DNA of 64,000 bases from Conyzicola lurida (GCF_014204935.1 NZ_JACHMJ010000001.1:2542001-2606000), one strand, 5' to 3'; shown: positions 28,526 to 36,173, numbered from the stretch's first letter. Made by a program: numbers and translations. Notes: generated by a model not told the origin, from the sequence alone.

Positions 28526-29684
28526 CCGGCAGAAGTCGGTCGGCGACCAGCCGTTGGAGCGCGACGCGCACCGCGGATTTCGGCGCCTCCTCGACGAGGG
28601 TGCGGCCGGCGAGCACGGCCGCGTCGACGGACTGCTGGTCCCACGGCACGAGCACGGGCGACTCGATGCCGCCGAACCGCGACAGCGCCTGCGCGACCTG
28701 GCCGGACGGGTTCAGCCCGATGGCGCTGCCGCGCACCTTGTTCGCGACGACCGTGACCGTGTCGGTGACGGCGATGTCGGCGAGGTCGCCGTGCGCGCGG
28801 AGGAAGCGGGAGAGGCCGACGGGATCCGCGGCGCCGACGGCGACGATGTGGTCGGCTTCGCGGATCGCGGTCAGGGTCGCGGCGTTGCGGCGCGGCGAGA
28901 ACAGGTCGCTGGCGATCTCTTCGTCGTTCTCGAGGCTCGACCCGGTGTCGAGCACGACGTAGTCGGCCCAGGCGCGGCACTCGTCGATGGTCTGGCGCAC
29001 GCGGTCGGCCGACAGCTCGGGCCAGCGGCTGGGCTGCCCGATGCCGGTGAGCACCCAGAATCCGGCGGTGCCGCCGTAGCGCTGTCCGATGCGCTCGAGC
29101 TCGGACCGGGTGAGACCGCCGGCACCGGCCAGCCGGCAGGCGGCGGCGAAACCGGGGGCCTCGTCCATCAGGCCGAGCACCGGTGCGACGGATGCGCTGT
29201 GGGTGTCGACGTCGCCGAGCACGACGCTGAACCCGGCGGCCGCGATCTCGGCGGCGATGCCGACCGCGACGGTCGTGCGGCCGGGCGAGCCTGCGGGCCC
29301 CCACACGGTCACGACCGTCGCGCGCTCGGTGCGCGGCTTCTCCGCGGCGTCCCGCTCACCGCGGAGCAATGCCTCGACCGTCGGCCACTCCGCTTCGGCG
29401 TCGACGAGGTCGTAGAGTCCGATGCCGCTCGCGTACCGGCGCTGCGCGTCGGCGGAGACCACCGCCACGACCCGCACGCCGCGGGCGTCGCACTCGGCGA
29501 GCGTGCCGTAGCCGAGGTAGCGCGGCGACGCCCAGACCAGGGCGACGTCGGCGCCGTCCAGTGCCTCGGGCAGCGCGTTCGCGTCGGCCACGCTCGCGAC
29601 GATCTCGTGGCCGTGACGTCGCGCCTCGTCGGCGAGCCGGCCGTCGTGCGGGGCGGGCACCGCGAGCACGAGACGCACGGTCAC
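28473..29684 (-). CDS. CpaE/MinD-like P-loop ATPase with degenerate Walker A
   Basis: The 403-residue protein has an N-terminal receiver-like pseudo-domain (about 1-110) and a MinD/CpaE-type ATPase from about 120. The deviant Walker A reads GPAGSPGRTTVAV, where both signature lysines of KGGxGKT are missing or replaced by arginine. GDVDTHSASVAPVLGL and YVVLDTGSS match the family. Such proteins localise secretion or pilus machinery. Its GTG overlaps the SAF gene stop as GTGA; no pilus motor or pilin genes are visible here. Confidence 0.85.
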   Translation of the reverse strand: MTVRLVLAVPAPHDGRLADEARRHGHEIVASVADANALPEALDGADVALVWASPRYLGYGTLAECDARGVRVVAVVSADAQRRYASGIGLYDLVDAEAEWPTVEALLRGERDAAEKPRTERATVVTVWGPAGSPGRTTVAVGIAAEIAAAGFSVVLGDVDTHSASVAPVLGLMDEAPGFAAACRLAGAGGLTRSELERIGQRYGGTAGFWVLTGIGQPSRWPELSADRVRQTIDECRAWADYVVLDTGSSLENDEEIASDLFSPRRNAATLTAIREADHIVAVGAADPVGLSRFLRAHGDLADIAVTDTVTVVANKVRGSAIGLNPSGQVAQALSRFGGIESPVLVPWDQQSVDAAVLAGRTLVEEAPKSAVRVALQRLVADRLLPATASRRRSVAGSRRWRR

Positions 29685-30325
29685 TTGCCCGGCAGGTCGG
29701 TCGGCACCACGGAGACCGCCGCCTCGTTCGCGATCGCCTCAAGCAGCCGGGCGAGCCGCGACCGCGGTACGAGCAGCTCCACCGACGCCGCCTCGGTATC
29801 GACGACCAGCCCGCTGTCGTCGACGAGCCGCACGACGGTCGCCGACGAGACCGCGACCGTCGGCGGCTCGTACTCCCCCGTCCCCGTGCGCGTCGCCGTC
29901 CAGACATCGACGGTCGAGCCAGGGGCGACGGATGCCGCGAGCTCTCCGGTCACCCCGATGACGAGTGCCGCCTGCCGCACCCCGGCCGCACTGCCGACCG
30001 CCGACGCGGGCACCAGCTCGCCGCGTCCCACCGGCTTGGTGATGACGAGTCCCTCGTCGCCCACGTCGTCGGGCAGTAGATAGAGGCGGTCGGCCCCGTC
30101 GACGCGCACGCCGGTCAGGGCGAGATCGTCGGCGTGCACGCGGTCGCCCGGGGCCAGCGCCTCCCGCGCCGTGTACACCTGCACGCTGGCGTCGGCGGCC
30201 CCGACAATCGCCACCACCCCCGCGATCGACACCACGATGAGGCCCAGCCCGATCGCGAAGCGCGGGTCGAACCAGAACCGCTTGCGCGTGCCCGACGTCT
30301 CACGCATCCGGCCGATCATCGTCAT
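29681..30325 (-). CDS. SAF-domain protein (CpaB/RcpC-like)
   Basis: The 214-residue protein has one N-terminal membrane helix (about 22-45) followed by an SAF domain (VYTAREALAPGDRVHADDLAL, VGRGELVPASAV) and a C-terminal extension seen in pilus-assembly CpaB proteins. It is coupled to the CpaE-like gene. The start is taken at the ATG 30325 (MTMIGRMRE); an ATG two codons in is equally possible. In related genomes I would expect the HTH gene now at 34.6 kb to lie directly upstream. Confidence 0.85.
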   Translation of the reverse strand: MTMIGRMRETSGTRKRFWFDPRFAIGLGLIVVSIAGVVAIVGAADASVQVYTAREALAPGDRVHADDLALTGVRVDGADRLYLLPDDVGDEGLVITKPVGRGELVPASAVGSAAGVRQAALVIGVTGELAASVAPGSTVDVWTATRTGTGEYEPPTVAVSSATVVRLVDDSGLVVDTEAASVELLVPRSRLARLLEAIANEAAVSVVPTDLPGK

Positions 30326-30387
30326 TCGCCGTACCGCCTTCCCGTGTGCCCTCCCATCGTGCGCTTCCCCGCGCTCGCGCGAAAAAG

Positions 30388-30396
30388 TTATCCACA
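30388..30396 (+). promoter_or_regulatory. DnaA-box match, copy 1
   Basis: TTATCCACA, a perfect consensus 9-mer, within GTTATCCACAGG. The same 12-mer recurs at 34567-34578. Confidence 0.6.
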
Positions 30397-30465
30397 GGTC
30401 GTGGCGCATGGGGCCGCACAGCGCTGTCCGCTGTGAATGCACCCTCAAAGCGTCGGAAACACAAA

Positions 30466-30497
30466 TAAAGTGTCGCAGGCGAACTTTCGACACTTTA
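30466..30497. repeat. Perfect 10-bp inverted repeat
   Basis: TAAAGTGTCG (30466-30475) and CGACACTTTA (30488-30497) flank a 12-bp spacer in an A+T-rich gene-free zone. An operator or recombination site are both possible. Confidence 0.75.
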
Positions 30498-30779
30498 GCT
30501 GGCCCGTTTGTACCCCTTTGCGGTTCAGCTACTAGCTTGTCTTTTCGGACAACAATCGTCCAAAGTCGTGTTCTGGACAAAGCAGCTTCTAAGCATGCTT
30601 TTCTTCGGACTCGATTCGCGCCTTCAAAGACCGCGATCAACAGATGCGTGATTCGGCACCCCGATCAGGACTTGGAACGCTCTGAGACGGTTACCGCAAT
30701 CACCGATTCGGGGCCGTTCCGGCACCCGTCCGGCCCCTGGACACCGGTCCCGACGGTGTCTAATTCTCCGGCTTCGGTT

Positions 30780-31808
30780 TCAGCTGCGGCGCCGGGTGAG
30801 ATACGGCTGCAGAATACCGCCGACGATGCCGAGCCACGCGCCCGTCAGCAGTAGTCCGAACTGCGACCAGTTCTCGAGCTGCCCGAGTGCTTGGGAGTTC
30901 TGGAACACTGCCGTCCGTGCGCCCGTATTGGTGTTCGGAACCCCGCCGCCCTCCCACGGCGACGGCTCCTCGGAAGCAGGGCTTTGGAAGTGCAGCGAAC
31001 CCATCGTCGACGCCTGGAACTGAGGGTTGACGTCCTGATAGTCCCAGTTCGCCGGGATTCCGATGCTCCCCGAGTATTCGAAGGCCAAGGCTGTGGCATC
31101 GGGGGCGACGATCGACAGCGACGGCGATCCGGCGGCCGGGTACGGGTTCGTCAACACCCCTTCGGCGACCTCCCTGCTGCATACCAGTCCGTCGGCGATC
31201 CGGCGGCCGGCGGGCAAGGTCGCGGCGACGTCGACATCGTCCATCGCCGTCGTCGCAATTCTTGCCGGATCGTCGCCAAGCCTCCCGGTCTCCGTCCGGT
31301 CCGGGATCGGACGCTGTTCGAAGTCTCCCAACGGTCGTTCGTCAACGGGGAAGTCGGGGGGATCGCTGGTGAGGAAACACTGCCATTCCCGGATTCCCTG
31401 CGACCCGTATCCGACGTAAACATCGATGGCGGCGATCGCAGCGTCCGGTGTTTCGACCGCCAAGGACAGGATCTCCCGCGTGTAGCCGGTGAGACCCGCG
31501 CTGTAGTTTGTCGTCAGGGACATCGGGGTGGGGCCGTCGGTGTGGACGACGAAGCCGAACGCGTCGGCGGAGAACTGCGGGGGTAGGACGATGGCGGGCG
31601 CCCCAGCGCTCACGAGTCCGACGAGGGGGATGACTCCCCAGAAAAACACACGGGCAAGCCTTCTCAGCGCCTCGACCGCCCCGGCGCCGGAGACTACCTC
31701 CGCTGCGGTAGCCGGGCGCCCGGACGGCGCCGTCTCTGCGGCGGCGCCCGTGTCACGTCGGTGCCGAACCGGCGTGGACCGCCCGCTCCCGCGCCGCCTG
31801 CTTCTCAT
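30780..31808 (-). CDS. Membrane protein of unknown function, accessory region
   Basis: The 342-residue protein has a basic, disordered N-terminus (about 1-45), a first membrane helix (about 50-70), a large exported domain of about 220 residues, and a second helix near the C-terminus (SQFGLLLTGAWLGIVGGIL) with a basic tail. The domain carries two cysteines (WQCFLTS and LVCSREV) that could pair. No family recognised. The ATG at 31808 follows GGGGACTTC. Base composition and codon choice are less extreme than in neighbouring core genes, consistent with acquisition. Confidence 0.7.
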   Translation of the reverse strand: MRSRRRGSGRSTPVRHRRDTGAAAETAPSGRPATAAEVVSGAGAVEALRRLARVFFWGVIPLVGLVSAGAPAIVLPPQFSADAFGFVVHTDGPTPMSLTTNYSAGLTGYTREILSLAVETPDAAIAAIDVYVGYGSQGIREWQCFLTSDPPDFPVDERPLGDFEQRPIPDRTETGRLGDDPARIATTAMDDVDVAATLPAGRRIADGLVCSREVAEGVLTNPYPAAGSPSLSIVAPDATALAFEYSGSIGIPANWDYQDVNPQFQASTMGSLHFQSPASEEPSPWEGGGVPNTNTGARTAVFQNSQALGQLENWSQFGLLLTGAWLGIVGGILQPYLTRRRS

Positions 31809-32007
31809 GAAGTCCCCGTCCACTGTCGTCCAGAACGGAAACATCCGTATTGCGCAGTATCGCAGTTCGATCAACGGAATAGAAGTCATATTCGAGACCC
31901 GCAGGCCAGACAGCAAGGTGATGTTCGCAGATAGAATCGAACGGGCGGAAGGACAGGCAACGCTTCCGTTTCGCGCCGTCACCACATCGCAGTCGATTGG
32001 ACGAGAT

Positions 32008-32664
32008 ATGACAGTCAAGCCCAAAGAACGAGGAACGATTCTTGTCTGCCACTGCTGTGGCGTACCGAACGAAATCTACATGGAGAGCGCGACGTCCCAT
32101 CAGGTGTGCGACCCGTGCAAAAGGCACAGCACCGGCGACTGGAAGGCAGTTACCCGCACCCATACGGAGTGGGTGGTGGCCTATTACAGCGAGCGGGAGC
32201 GGCTGAACGCCGAGGCCCGGCAGACGGCTCGCGCCGCCCTCGTCTCGAAGCAAGCGGAAGTCGAGAAGTTGACGGCGCGTTTCCAGCACGCCGTCTCCAC
32301 GATGGCCTCTCAGTACGCCGACGCCCCGATCGGTGACCTGCAGAACTGGGTGCGTGCCGCCGTGGTGTCCAAGGCCGGTTCGGACCGGGATACGGCGTTC
32401 AGGACCCGGGACGCGGCGATGCGTGTGGTGTGGCGCATCGACCAGCTACATCGGAAGAAGTACAACCGCGATACCGCGTGCTCGTGCGGCACCAAGGCTA
32501 CTTCGTGCCGGGAGTTGAAGGCGGTGGAGCCGTTCGCCGACGAGCTCGACCGCTGGGAAGACGAGCAGCTGGCCCGATTGTCCAAGGGCCGGGACTGCGG
32601 GCTGCCCAAGGAGCACCCGAAGATGGCGGGCCGCGGGCCGCTGCAGTACTCCGGTCGCCGTTGA
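32008..32664 (+). CDS. Zinc-ribbon and coiled-coil protein of unknown function, accessory region
   Basis: This 218-residue protein has two CxxC pairs near the N-terminus (VCHCCGVP and VCDPCKRH), which suggest a zinc ribbon. A charged helical stretch follows (about 65-105), then a second cysteine group CSCGTKATSC near 160. It has no membrane segment. Nucleic-acid or protein binding is a fair guess, no more. The ATG at 32008 has GGACG upstream; an in-frame ATG at 31921 would add 29 residues but its ribosome site is too close. It heads a run of three genes in the same direction. Confidence 0.65.
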   Translation: MTVKPKERGTILVCHCCGVPNEIYMESATSHQVCDPCKRHSTGDWKAVTRTHTEWVVAYYSERERLNAEARQTARAALVSKQAEVEKLTARFQHAVSTMASQYADAPIGDLQNWVRAAVVSKAGSDRDTAFRTRDAAMRVVWRIDQLHRKKYNRDTACSCGTKATSCRELKAVEPFADELDRWEDEQLARLSKGRDCGLPKEHPKMAGRGPLQYSGRR

Positions 32665-32733
32665 CTAAGCCAGGCGGTACAGCGCCGGCGGTAGCACTGG
32701 CCGCTTGTCGGTGGCTGCGCGTAAGGTCCGGCC

Positions 32734-32913
32734 ATGACTATCGACTACCAATCGCTCTTTTTCGACTCCATCGTCTCGGCGGTGCCCATCATCGCCGACT
32801 CGTTCGCCACGGCGTTCGCGACGAATCCGTGGCCGTTCCTCGGCATCGGCGCCCTGCTGGTCGCCGGCGCCTTCGTTCCTGCTCGCCGGACGCGACGACG
32901 ACCTCGCACCTAA
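32734..32913 (+). CDS. 59-residue membrane peptide, accessory region
   Basis: The short frame begins MTIDYQSLFFDSIVSAVPII, has hydrophobic stretches at about 8-28 and 33-49, and ends in a strongly basic tail ARRTRRRPRT. AAGG seven bases before the ATG gives it a real ribosome site. It lies 69 bp after the zinc-ribbon gene and 83 bp before the CHAT/caspase-like gene on the same strand. It resembles small membrane-acting proteins or holin/toxin-like peptides in size and charge only. Confidence 0.55.
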   Translation: MTIDYQSLFFDSIVSAVPIIADSFATAFATNPWPFLGIGALLVAGAFVPARRTRRRPRT

Positions 32914-32996
32914 CCGCGATTGCCCGACAGCCGATAATCTCTCAGAGACGCGGACCACACACCGCGGCGCCTGACGACGAACGGAGACTGCCAGGC

Positions 32997-33599
32997 ATGA
33001 GCATCGAAGTAACCGAGCATGAGCACTCACCCCCTGCGGCAGCGATGCGATACCTTCGTTTCGACGCCAACGCCGAGGACAAGGCGCTGATCGACAGCCT
33101 GCACGCCACGACTCCCGGCCTCGTAGACTACGAGTGCAAGACAGCCGCGAAGGTTACGAGGCTGATCACCCAGCCTGCAAGTCTCACAGTCCTGTCCAGC
33201 CACGGCAGCTGGCACGGCGAGTATCATGACCAATGGGGCTTCCGCCGTGATCCGGAGAAGAAGCGGTCGACGGCCGAGTCGATTGTTGGCGGCGGGCTCA
33301 TCCGGTCTCGCGTCCTAGTGATCGCCGCCTGCTGGAGCAAGGCCGAGTTCTGGTCGCCGGTCCTGTCCCCCGGATCGATTGCATTCGTGGCGACCCGCAA
33401 TGTGACCTACGGAGCCGTCCGCCATTCTCTCCGGGCTTTCCTCCCCTATGTCGAGTCCGACGCGTTCGAACACGCCACCGACGACGACATCGTGCTCGCG
33501 TGGGAGGTGGCGCGAGGCAAGGCGGCGAACGTGGCGCGGACGCTCGCGGCAAGGAATGGCCCGCCTCTGCATTTCGCGGTGGCGCGGCACCGAGGCTGA
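32997..33599 (+). CDS. Putative CHAT/caspase-like cysteine protease, small stand-alone form, accessory region
   Basis: The 200-residue protein shows the clan CD pattern: a strand ending in a histidine-glycine (SLTVLSSHG, H69) and, about 40 residues on, a strand ending in cysteine (RVLVIAACWS, C112). GSIAFVATRNVTYGAVRHSLRAFL follows, like the A-F-x-A-G block after the Cys in CHAT domains. The last part (LAWEVARGKAANVARTL) resembles the A-L-x-x-A-R helix. No sensor domain is fused. Homology is judged by eye, so protease activity is a hypothesis. The ATG at 32997 has GGAG upstream; longer frames look non-coding. Confidence 0.62.
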   Translation: MSIEVTEHEHSPPAAAMRYLRFDANAEDKALIDSLHATTPGLVDYECKTAAKVTRLITQPASLTVLSSHGSWHGEYHDQWGFRRDPEKKRSTAESIVGGGLIRSRVLVIAACWSKAEFWSPVLSPGSIAFVATRNVTYGAVRHSLRAFLPYVESDAFEHATDDDIVLAWEVARGKAANVARTLAARNGPPLHFAVARHRG

Positions 33600-33884
33600 G
33601 CCGCCAACTTCCCTCACCGGGTCTTTGCCGCTCTCAACGGACCCGCTCCTGTCGGCTGCGCTTCGCAGCGCTCGCTGCGCCCGAACCCGGCTTGGCACAT
33701 ACGTTTCGATCCACACGCCCTAGTTTGTCGACGATCGCCCAGAAGAGCGCAGCTGGCCGAGATACCCGTGAAGCCCGCTACTGGTCGTCCAGCGGAATGC
33801 TCTCCCCCCGGCAGCCTGTGGTGGTCGACCGCCGCCTGGTTCGGTGGCTAGCGCCGTATAGGTGTCTTTCTGTACGGTGGCCGT

Positions 33885-34115
33885 ATGGCAGCCGAGATCG
33901 CGGAGATTCAGTTCAGCAACGACGCCCATATATGGCGTCTGTTTTCGCCTGATCGCGAGAAGGCGCTAGAAATGCCCGGGTTCGTCAGCATCCACAACGA
34001 CGATGACGCCGAGCGGGTTACCGCGATACTCCACGGCTGGGGATGGAAGGTCGTCGGTATGGATTGGAACGACGCACCCGACGGCTGGGTTGTTCCCGTG
34101 CAGCGACATAAGTAG
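33885..34115 (+). CDS. 76-residue hypothetical protein, accessory region
   Basis: A short acidic protein beginning MAAEIAEIQFSNDAHIWRLF with two tryptophan-rich stretches (LHGWGWKVVGMDW, DGWVVPVQ). No signal or membrane segment. GGTGG lies seven bases before the ATG. No family recognised. Its codon choice fits coding DNA. The 285 bp between it and the CHAT-like gene hold no visible gene. Confidence 0.55.
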   Translation: MAAEIAEIQFSNDAHIWRLFSPDREKALEMPGFVSIHNDDDAERVTAILHGWGWKVVGMDWNDAPDGWVVPVQRHK

Positions 34116-34131
34116 CGCTACTTTCGCTCGC

Positions 34132-34320
34132 TCACGCGAGCCATCCGTCGACTGTCAGCATCAACACCTCCATGGCGCCTGCGAATACCCCCGAGACGGC
34201 GGTGTCCACCGTCTTTCCAACCAGGTACAAAGCGACCCATACTATCCAGCGATAGCGCGTCCCTGGCACCACCGCACGGTGCCGAGCCGAGCAGGTGACG
34301 GGCGTACTCGAAATATCCAT
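34132..34320 (-). CDS. Possible 62-residue membrane protein, accessory region
   Basis: The frame MDISSTPVTCSARHRAVV continues into YRWIVWVALYLVGKTVDTAV and a second hydrophobic stretch, which look like membrane helices. No good ribosome site is seen and a longer in-frame start exists at 34503. It could be chance; no other convincing gene occupies 34116-34615. Confidence 0.3.
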   Translation of the reverse strand: MDISSTPVTCSARHRAVVPGTRYRWIVWVALYLVGKTVDTAVSGVFAGAMEVLMLTVDGWLA

Positions 34321-34458
34321 GCCAAAGACATGCGCGGCAGAGACGTCGACAAAATGTGTGGTTCGAATCACCCGACACTTTCTTGCGCCTCCCGTGCGAT
34401 TCCGCGGGCTGTTACGACCCTTTGCTGAGTCGTTCACATCCGCATCGCCCGCCACCGG

Positions 34459-34520
34459 CCGCAACTTGCGCCAAATCGACCTATGCGCGGCGTTTTCGGT
34501 CAATATGACGCAAGTTGCGG
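34459..34520. repeat. Long intergenic palindrome, family copy 1
   Basis: Perfect outer arms CCGCAACTTGCG (34459-34470) and CGCAAGTTGCGG (34509-34520) continue inward as CAAATCGACC against GGTCAATATG with two mismatches. The inner sequence AAATCGACCTAT and the G+C-rich loop are shared with 40934-40980. Confidence 0.85.
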
Positions 34521-34567
34521 TGACGGGCGGCGCAGCTCGGGCACCGGCGCGTCAGAAAACGAGAATG

Positions 34568-34576
34568 TTATCCACA
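34568..34576 (+). promoter_or_regulatory. DnaA-box match, copy 2
   Basis: TTATCCACA inside GTTATCCACAGG, 40 bp before the HTH gene and at the right edge of the accessory region. Confidence 0.6.
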
Positions 34577-34615
34577 GGCTCGTTTCCCGCACAGCCCCGC
34601 GTTCATAATCGAGGG

Positions 34616-34924
34616 ATGAATGACATGGCCGCGGGGAGCCTCGGGCGCTTCCTCACCCTCGCCGATACGGCGGAGGTGCTCAACATCTCGCTGAACCAGG
34701 CGTACGTGCTGGTGCGCAGCGGCGAGCTGCCCGCGATCAAGATCGGCGGCAAAGGCCAGTGGCGCGTCGAGCGGTCGGTGCTCGAATCGTACATCGAGGC
34801 GAAGTACGAGGAGGCCCGCCGCCTCAGCCTCTGGAACCAGTCCGACTACGCGAACATCCCCGAGCTCGCGGCGCCGCCGCGGCCCGTCGACAACCCCAAT
34901 CAGAGCCGCACGAGCAGGAGCTGA
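34616..34924 (+). CDS. Excisionase-family (BldC-like) helix-turn-helix protein
   Basis: The protein (102 residues from 34616) is a MerR/excisionase-type DNA-binding domain: LTLADTAEVLNISLNQAYVL, SGELPAIKIGGKGQWRVERSVLESYI, then an acidic tail. A -10 like CATAAT at 34604-34609 would give a leaderless start at 34616; the ATG at 34625 has GAGGG nine bases before it and is an equal alternative. Such proteins are common next to the secA-hpf region in Microbacteriaceae and are regulators rather than phage excisionases. The last 25 bp overlap the convergent gene. Confidence 0.88.
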   Translation: MNDMAAGSLGRFLTLADTAEVLNISLNQAYVLVRSGELPAIKIGGKGQWRVERSVLESYIEAKYEEARRLSLWNQSDYANIPELAAPPRPVDNPNQSRTSRS

Positions 34925-35493
34925 GCCAGCGGCACCACCCGGCACTGCGTCACCGACGATTGCCGGCGCGGGGTGCCTGCCTCGTGGACGGCGAGGTCGA
35001 GATGGTCGCGGCCGACCCGGTCGATGGTGCCGTGGACGTCCCCGGTCGTGGTGCGCAGCGTCAGGGCCGACCGGCGGCGGCAGAGGTCGCGCAGCACGAA
35101 AGGCAGGGTGAGCCTCGCCGACAGCGAGTTGGCGCCGGACGCGGCATCCACCTCGACGAGGCTCGCCTCGATCTGCGCGCGGGTGAGCAGAAGCGCCGAC
35201 ACCGCGGCGAGCGGCACGATGCAGACCGAGCGTCGGTGCGTGCCCTCGTCGAGGTCGGCGGCGAACCAGTCGCGGCCGAACGTGCTGGGCCGCACCACCA
35301 GCTGCTGCCCGTTCGTCAGGGCGACGCTGAGCACGAGCGAATCGTCGCCCTCGTGCAGCGCGAGGATGCGTTCCCGCAGCGAGAGCCGGCCGAGCCGCAG
35401 CCGCTCCTCTTCGGCGCGCTCGTCCAGTTCGTCGGCGCTGAGCTCTTGCTCGAGTTGCCCCTCGAGGTCGTCGAACAGGTTGTCCCAGCGCAT
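34900..35493 (-). CDS. Conserved hypothetical protein
   Basis: This 197-residue soluble protein has an acidic helical N-terminus (about 1-45, EGQLEQELSADELDERAEEE) and a beta-rich remainder. The latter includes LTLRTTTGDVHGTIDRVGRDHLDLAVHE, reminiscent of a small SH3-like barrel. No known domain can be named. It converges with and overlaps the HTH gene and is divergent from the Rv3235-type gene. Confidence 0.72.
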   Translation of the reverse strand: MRWDNLFDDLEGQLEQELSADELDERAEEERLRLGRLSLRERILALHEGDDSLVLSVALTNGQQLVVRPSTFGRDWFAADLDEGTHRRSVCIVPLAAVSALLLTRAQIEASLVEVDAASGANSLSARLTLPFVLRDLCRRRSALTLRTTTGDVHGTIDRVGRDHLDLAVHEAGTPRRQSSVTQCRVVPLAQLLLVRL

Positions 35494-35532
35494 GCGGAGA
35501 CCCTAGCGATTCCGGGGTGGGGACGATAGCGG

Positions 35533-35541
35533 TTATCCACA
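35533..35541 (+). promoter_or_regulatory. DnaA-box match, copy 3
   Basis: TTATCCACA between the divergent genes starting at 35493 and 35643. Confidence 0.55.
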
Positions 35542-35591
35542 GATTTGGCTAGAGCGGGCGGCGGGATGCCACGGGTCTGGTTGAGTTTCGT

Positions 35592-35609
35592 CACCCCCTT
35601 TCGGGGGTG
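35592..35609 (+). promoter_or_regulatory. Perfect hairpin in the leader of the Rv3235-type gene
   Basis: CACCCCC-TTTC-GGGGGTG forms a 7-bp stem with a tetraloop, 33 bp before the chosen GTG start. It may be a leader structure or an incoming terminator; no T run follows. Confidence 0.5.
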
Positions 35610-35642
35610 GCCAGTTTCCTCGACGCGACGATGGGAGCCCCC

Positions 35643-36128
35643 GTGAGCAGCGCGACCGTGAGACAGAACGACGACGACCGGCGGCCGGTCGCCCTCCCCT
35701 CGTCCCGAGACGCTCTCGCCTCGAAACGCATCAGCGCCCCGTACGACGAGGACGAGTATTTCGGCGCGCAACCGGCGGGCCGGTCAGCGCTTCCCTCGCC
35801 CGAGCCGCTGCTCGAAAACCTCACGCGCTGCGTCATCGAGATCCTCGCCGGCGCGCGAGACCTGGAGCAGATCGCGCGCTGGGTCGACGACGACGTGTAC
35901 CGGCACCTGCTGAAGCGTGTGGTGCTGTCGACGCGGGCGCGGCAGGCGACCGGCCAGGTGGCGAAGCGGCCGACATTCTCGATCGGGTCGATGTCGATCT
36001 ACGAGCCGCGCGACGGGGTGGTCGAGGCCGTGGTCATCGTCGTGGGACGCGCACGCACGCGCGCGGTTGCGCTGCGGCTCGAAGGGTTCGACACCCGGTG
36101 GCGGGCGACGGCGATCAATGTGCTCTAA
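35643..36128 (+). CDS. Rv3235-family protein
   Basis: The 161-residue protein has a disordered polar N-terminus and a conserved C-terminal domain (LLENLTRCVIEILAGARDLEQIARWVDDDVY to the end) typical of the Rv3235 family, encoded beside secA in actinobacteria. The domain resembles SecA-associated or Hpf-like small alpha-beta folds, but its function is unknown. The start is GTG 35643, with GGGAG upstream; ATG 35631 and GTG 35607 are alternatives, the latter lying in a hairpin. Confidence 0.85.
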   Translation: MSSATVRQNDDDRRPVALPSSRDALASKRISAPYDEDEYFGAQPAGRSALPSPEPLLENLTRCVIEILAGARDLEQIARWVDDDVYRHLLKRVVLSTRARQATGQVAKRPTFSIGSMSIYEPRDGVVEAVVIVVGRARTRAVALRLEGFDTRWRATAINVL

Positions 36129-36173
36129 CGGGGATGGTGCCTATCGAAATCCCCCCGACGAGTCGCGTCAGGA

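Larger units (their letters stand above)
30326..30779. other. 454-bp gene-free stretch at the left edge of the accessory region
   Basis: No credible gene is seen; readings on either strand lack codon bias and ribosome sites. It holds a DnaA-box match (30388-30396), a 10-bp inverted repeat TAAAGTGTCG/CGACACTTTA (30466-30497), and a stretch visibly richer in A+T than the flanks (about 30440-30700). Promoters of the SAF gene should lie at its left end. Confidence 0.7.

Noticed and set aside
30171-30854. 227-residue plus-strand frame across the gap at 30.3-30.8 kb
   Set aside because: It begins antisense to the SAF gene, has no codon bias in the gap and lacks a ribosome site.
33720-33929. 69-residue minus-strand frame between the CHAT-like gene and the 76-residue gene
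   Set aside because: No ribosome site and it overlaps the start of a better plus-strand frame.
34360-34370. GGTTCGAATCA resembling a tRNA T-loop
   Set aside because: The flanks do not pair as a T-stem and no acceptor or anticodon arm surrounds it; not called as a tRNA or attachment site.
30326-34615. Accessory block as a prophage or integrated plasmid
   Set aside because: No integrase, terminase, capsid, replication or partition gene is visible, and no tRNA end is duplicated.
30388-35541. DnaA boxes as a replication origin
   Set aside because: Only three boxes, far apart, and dnaA, dnaN, gyrB or rpmH are not in the window.
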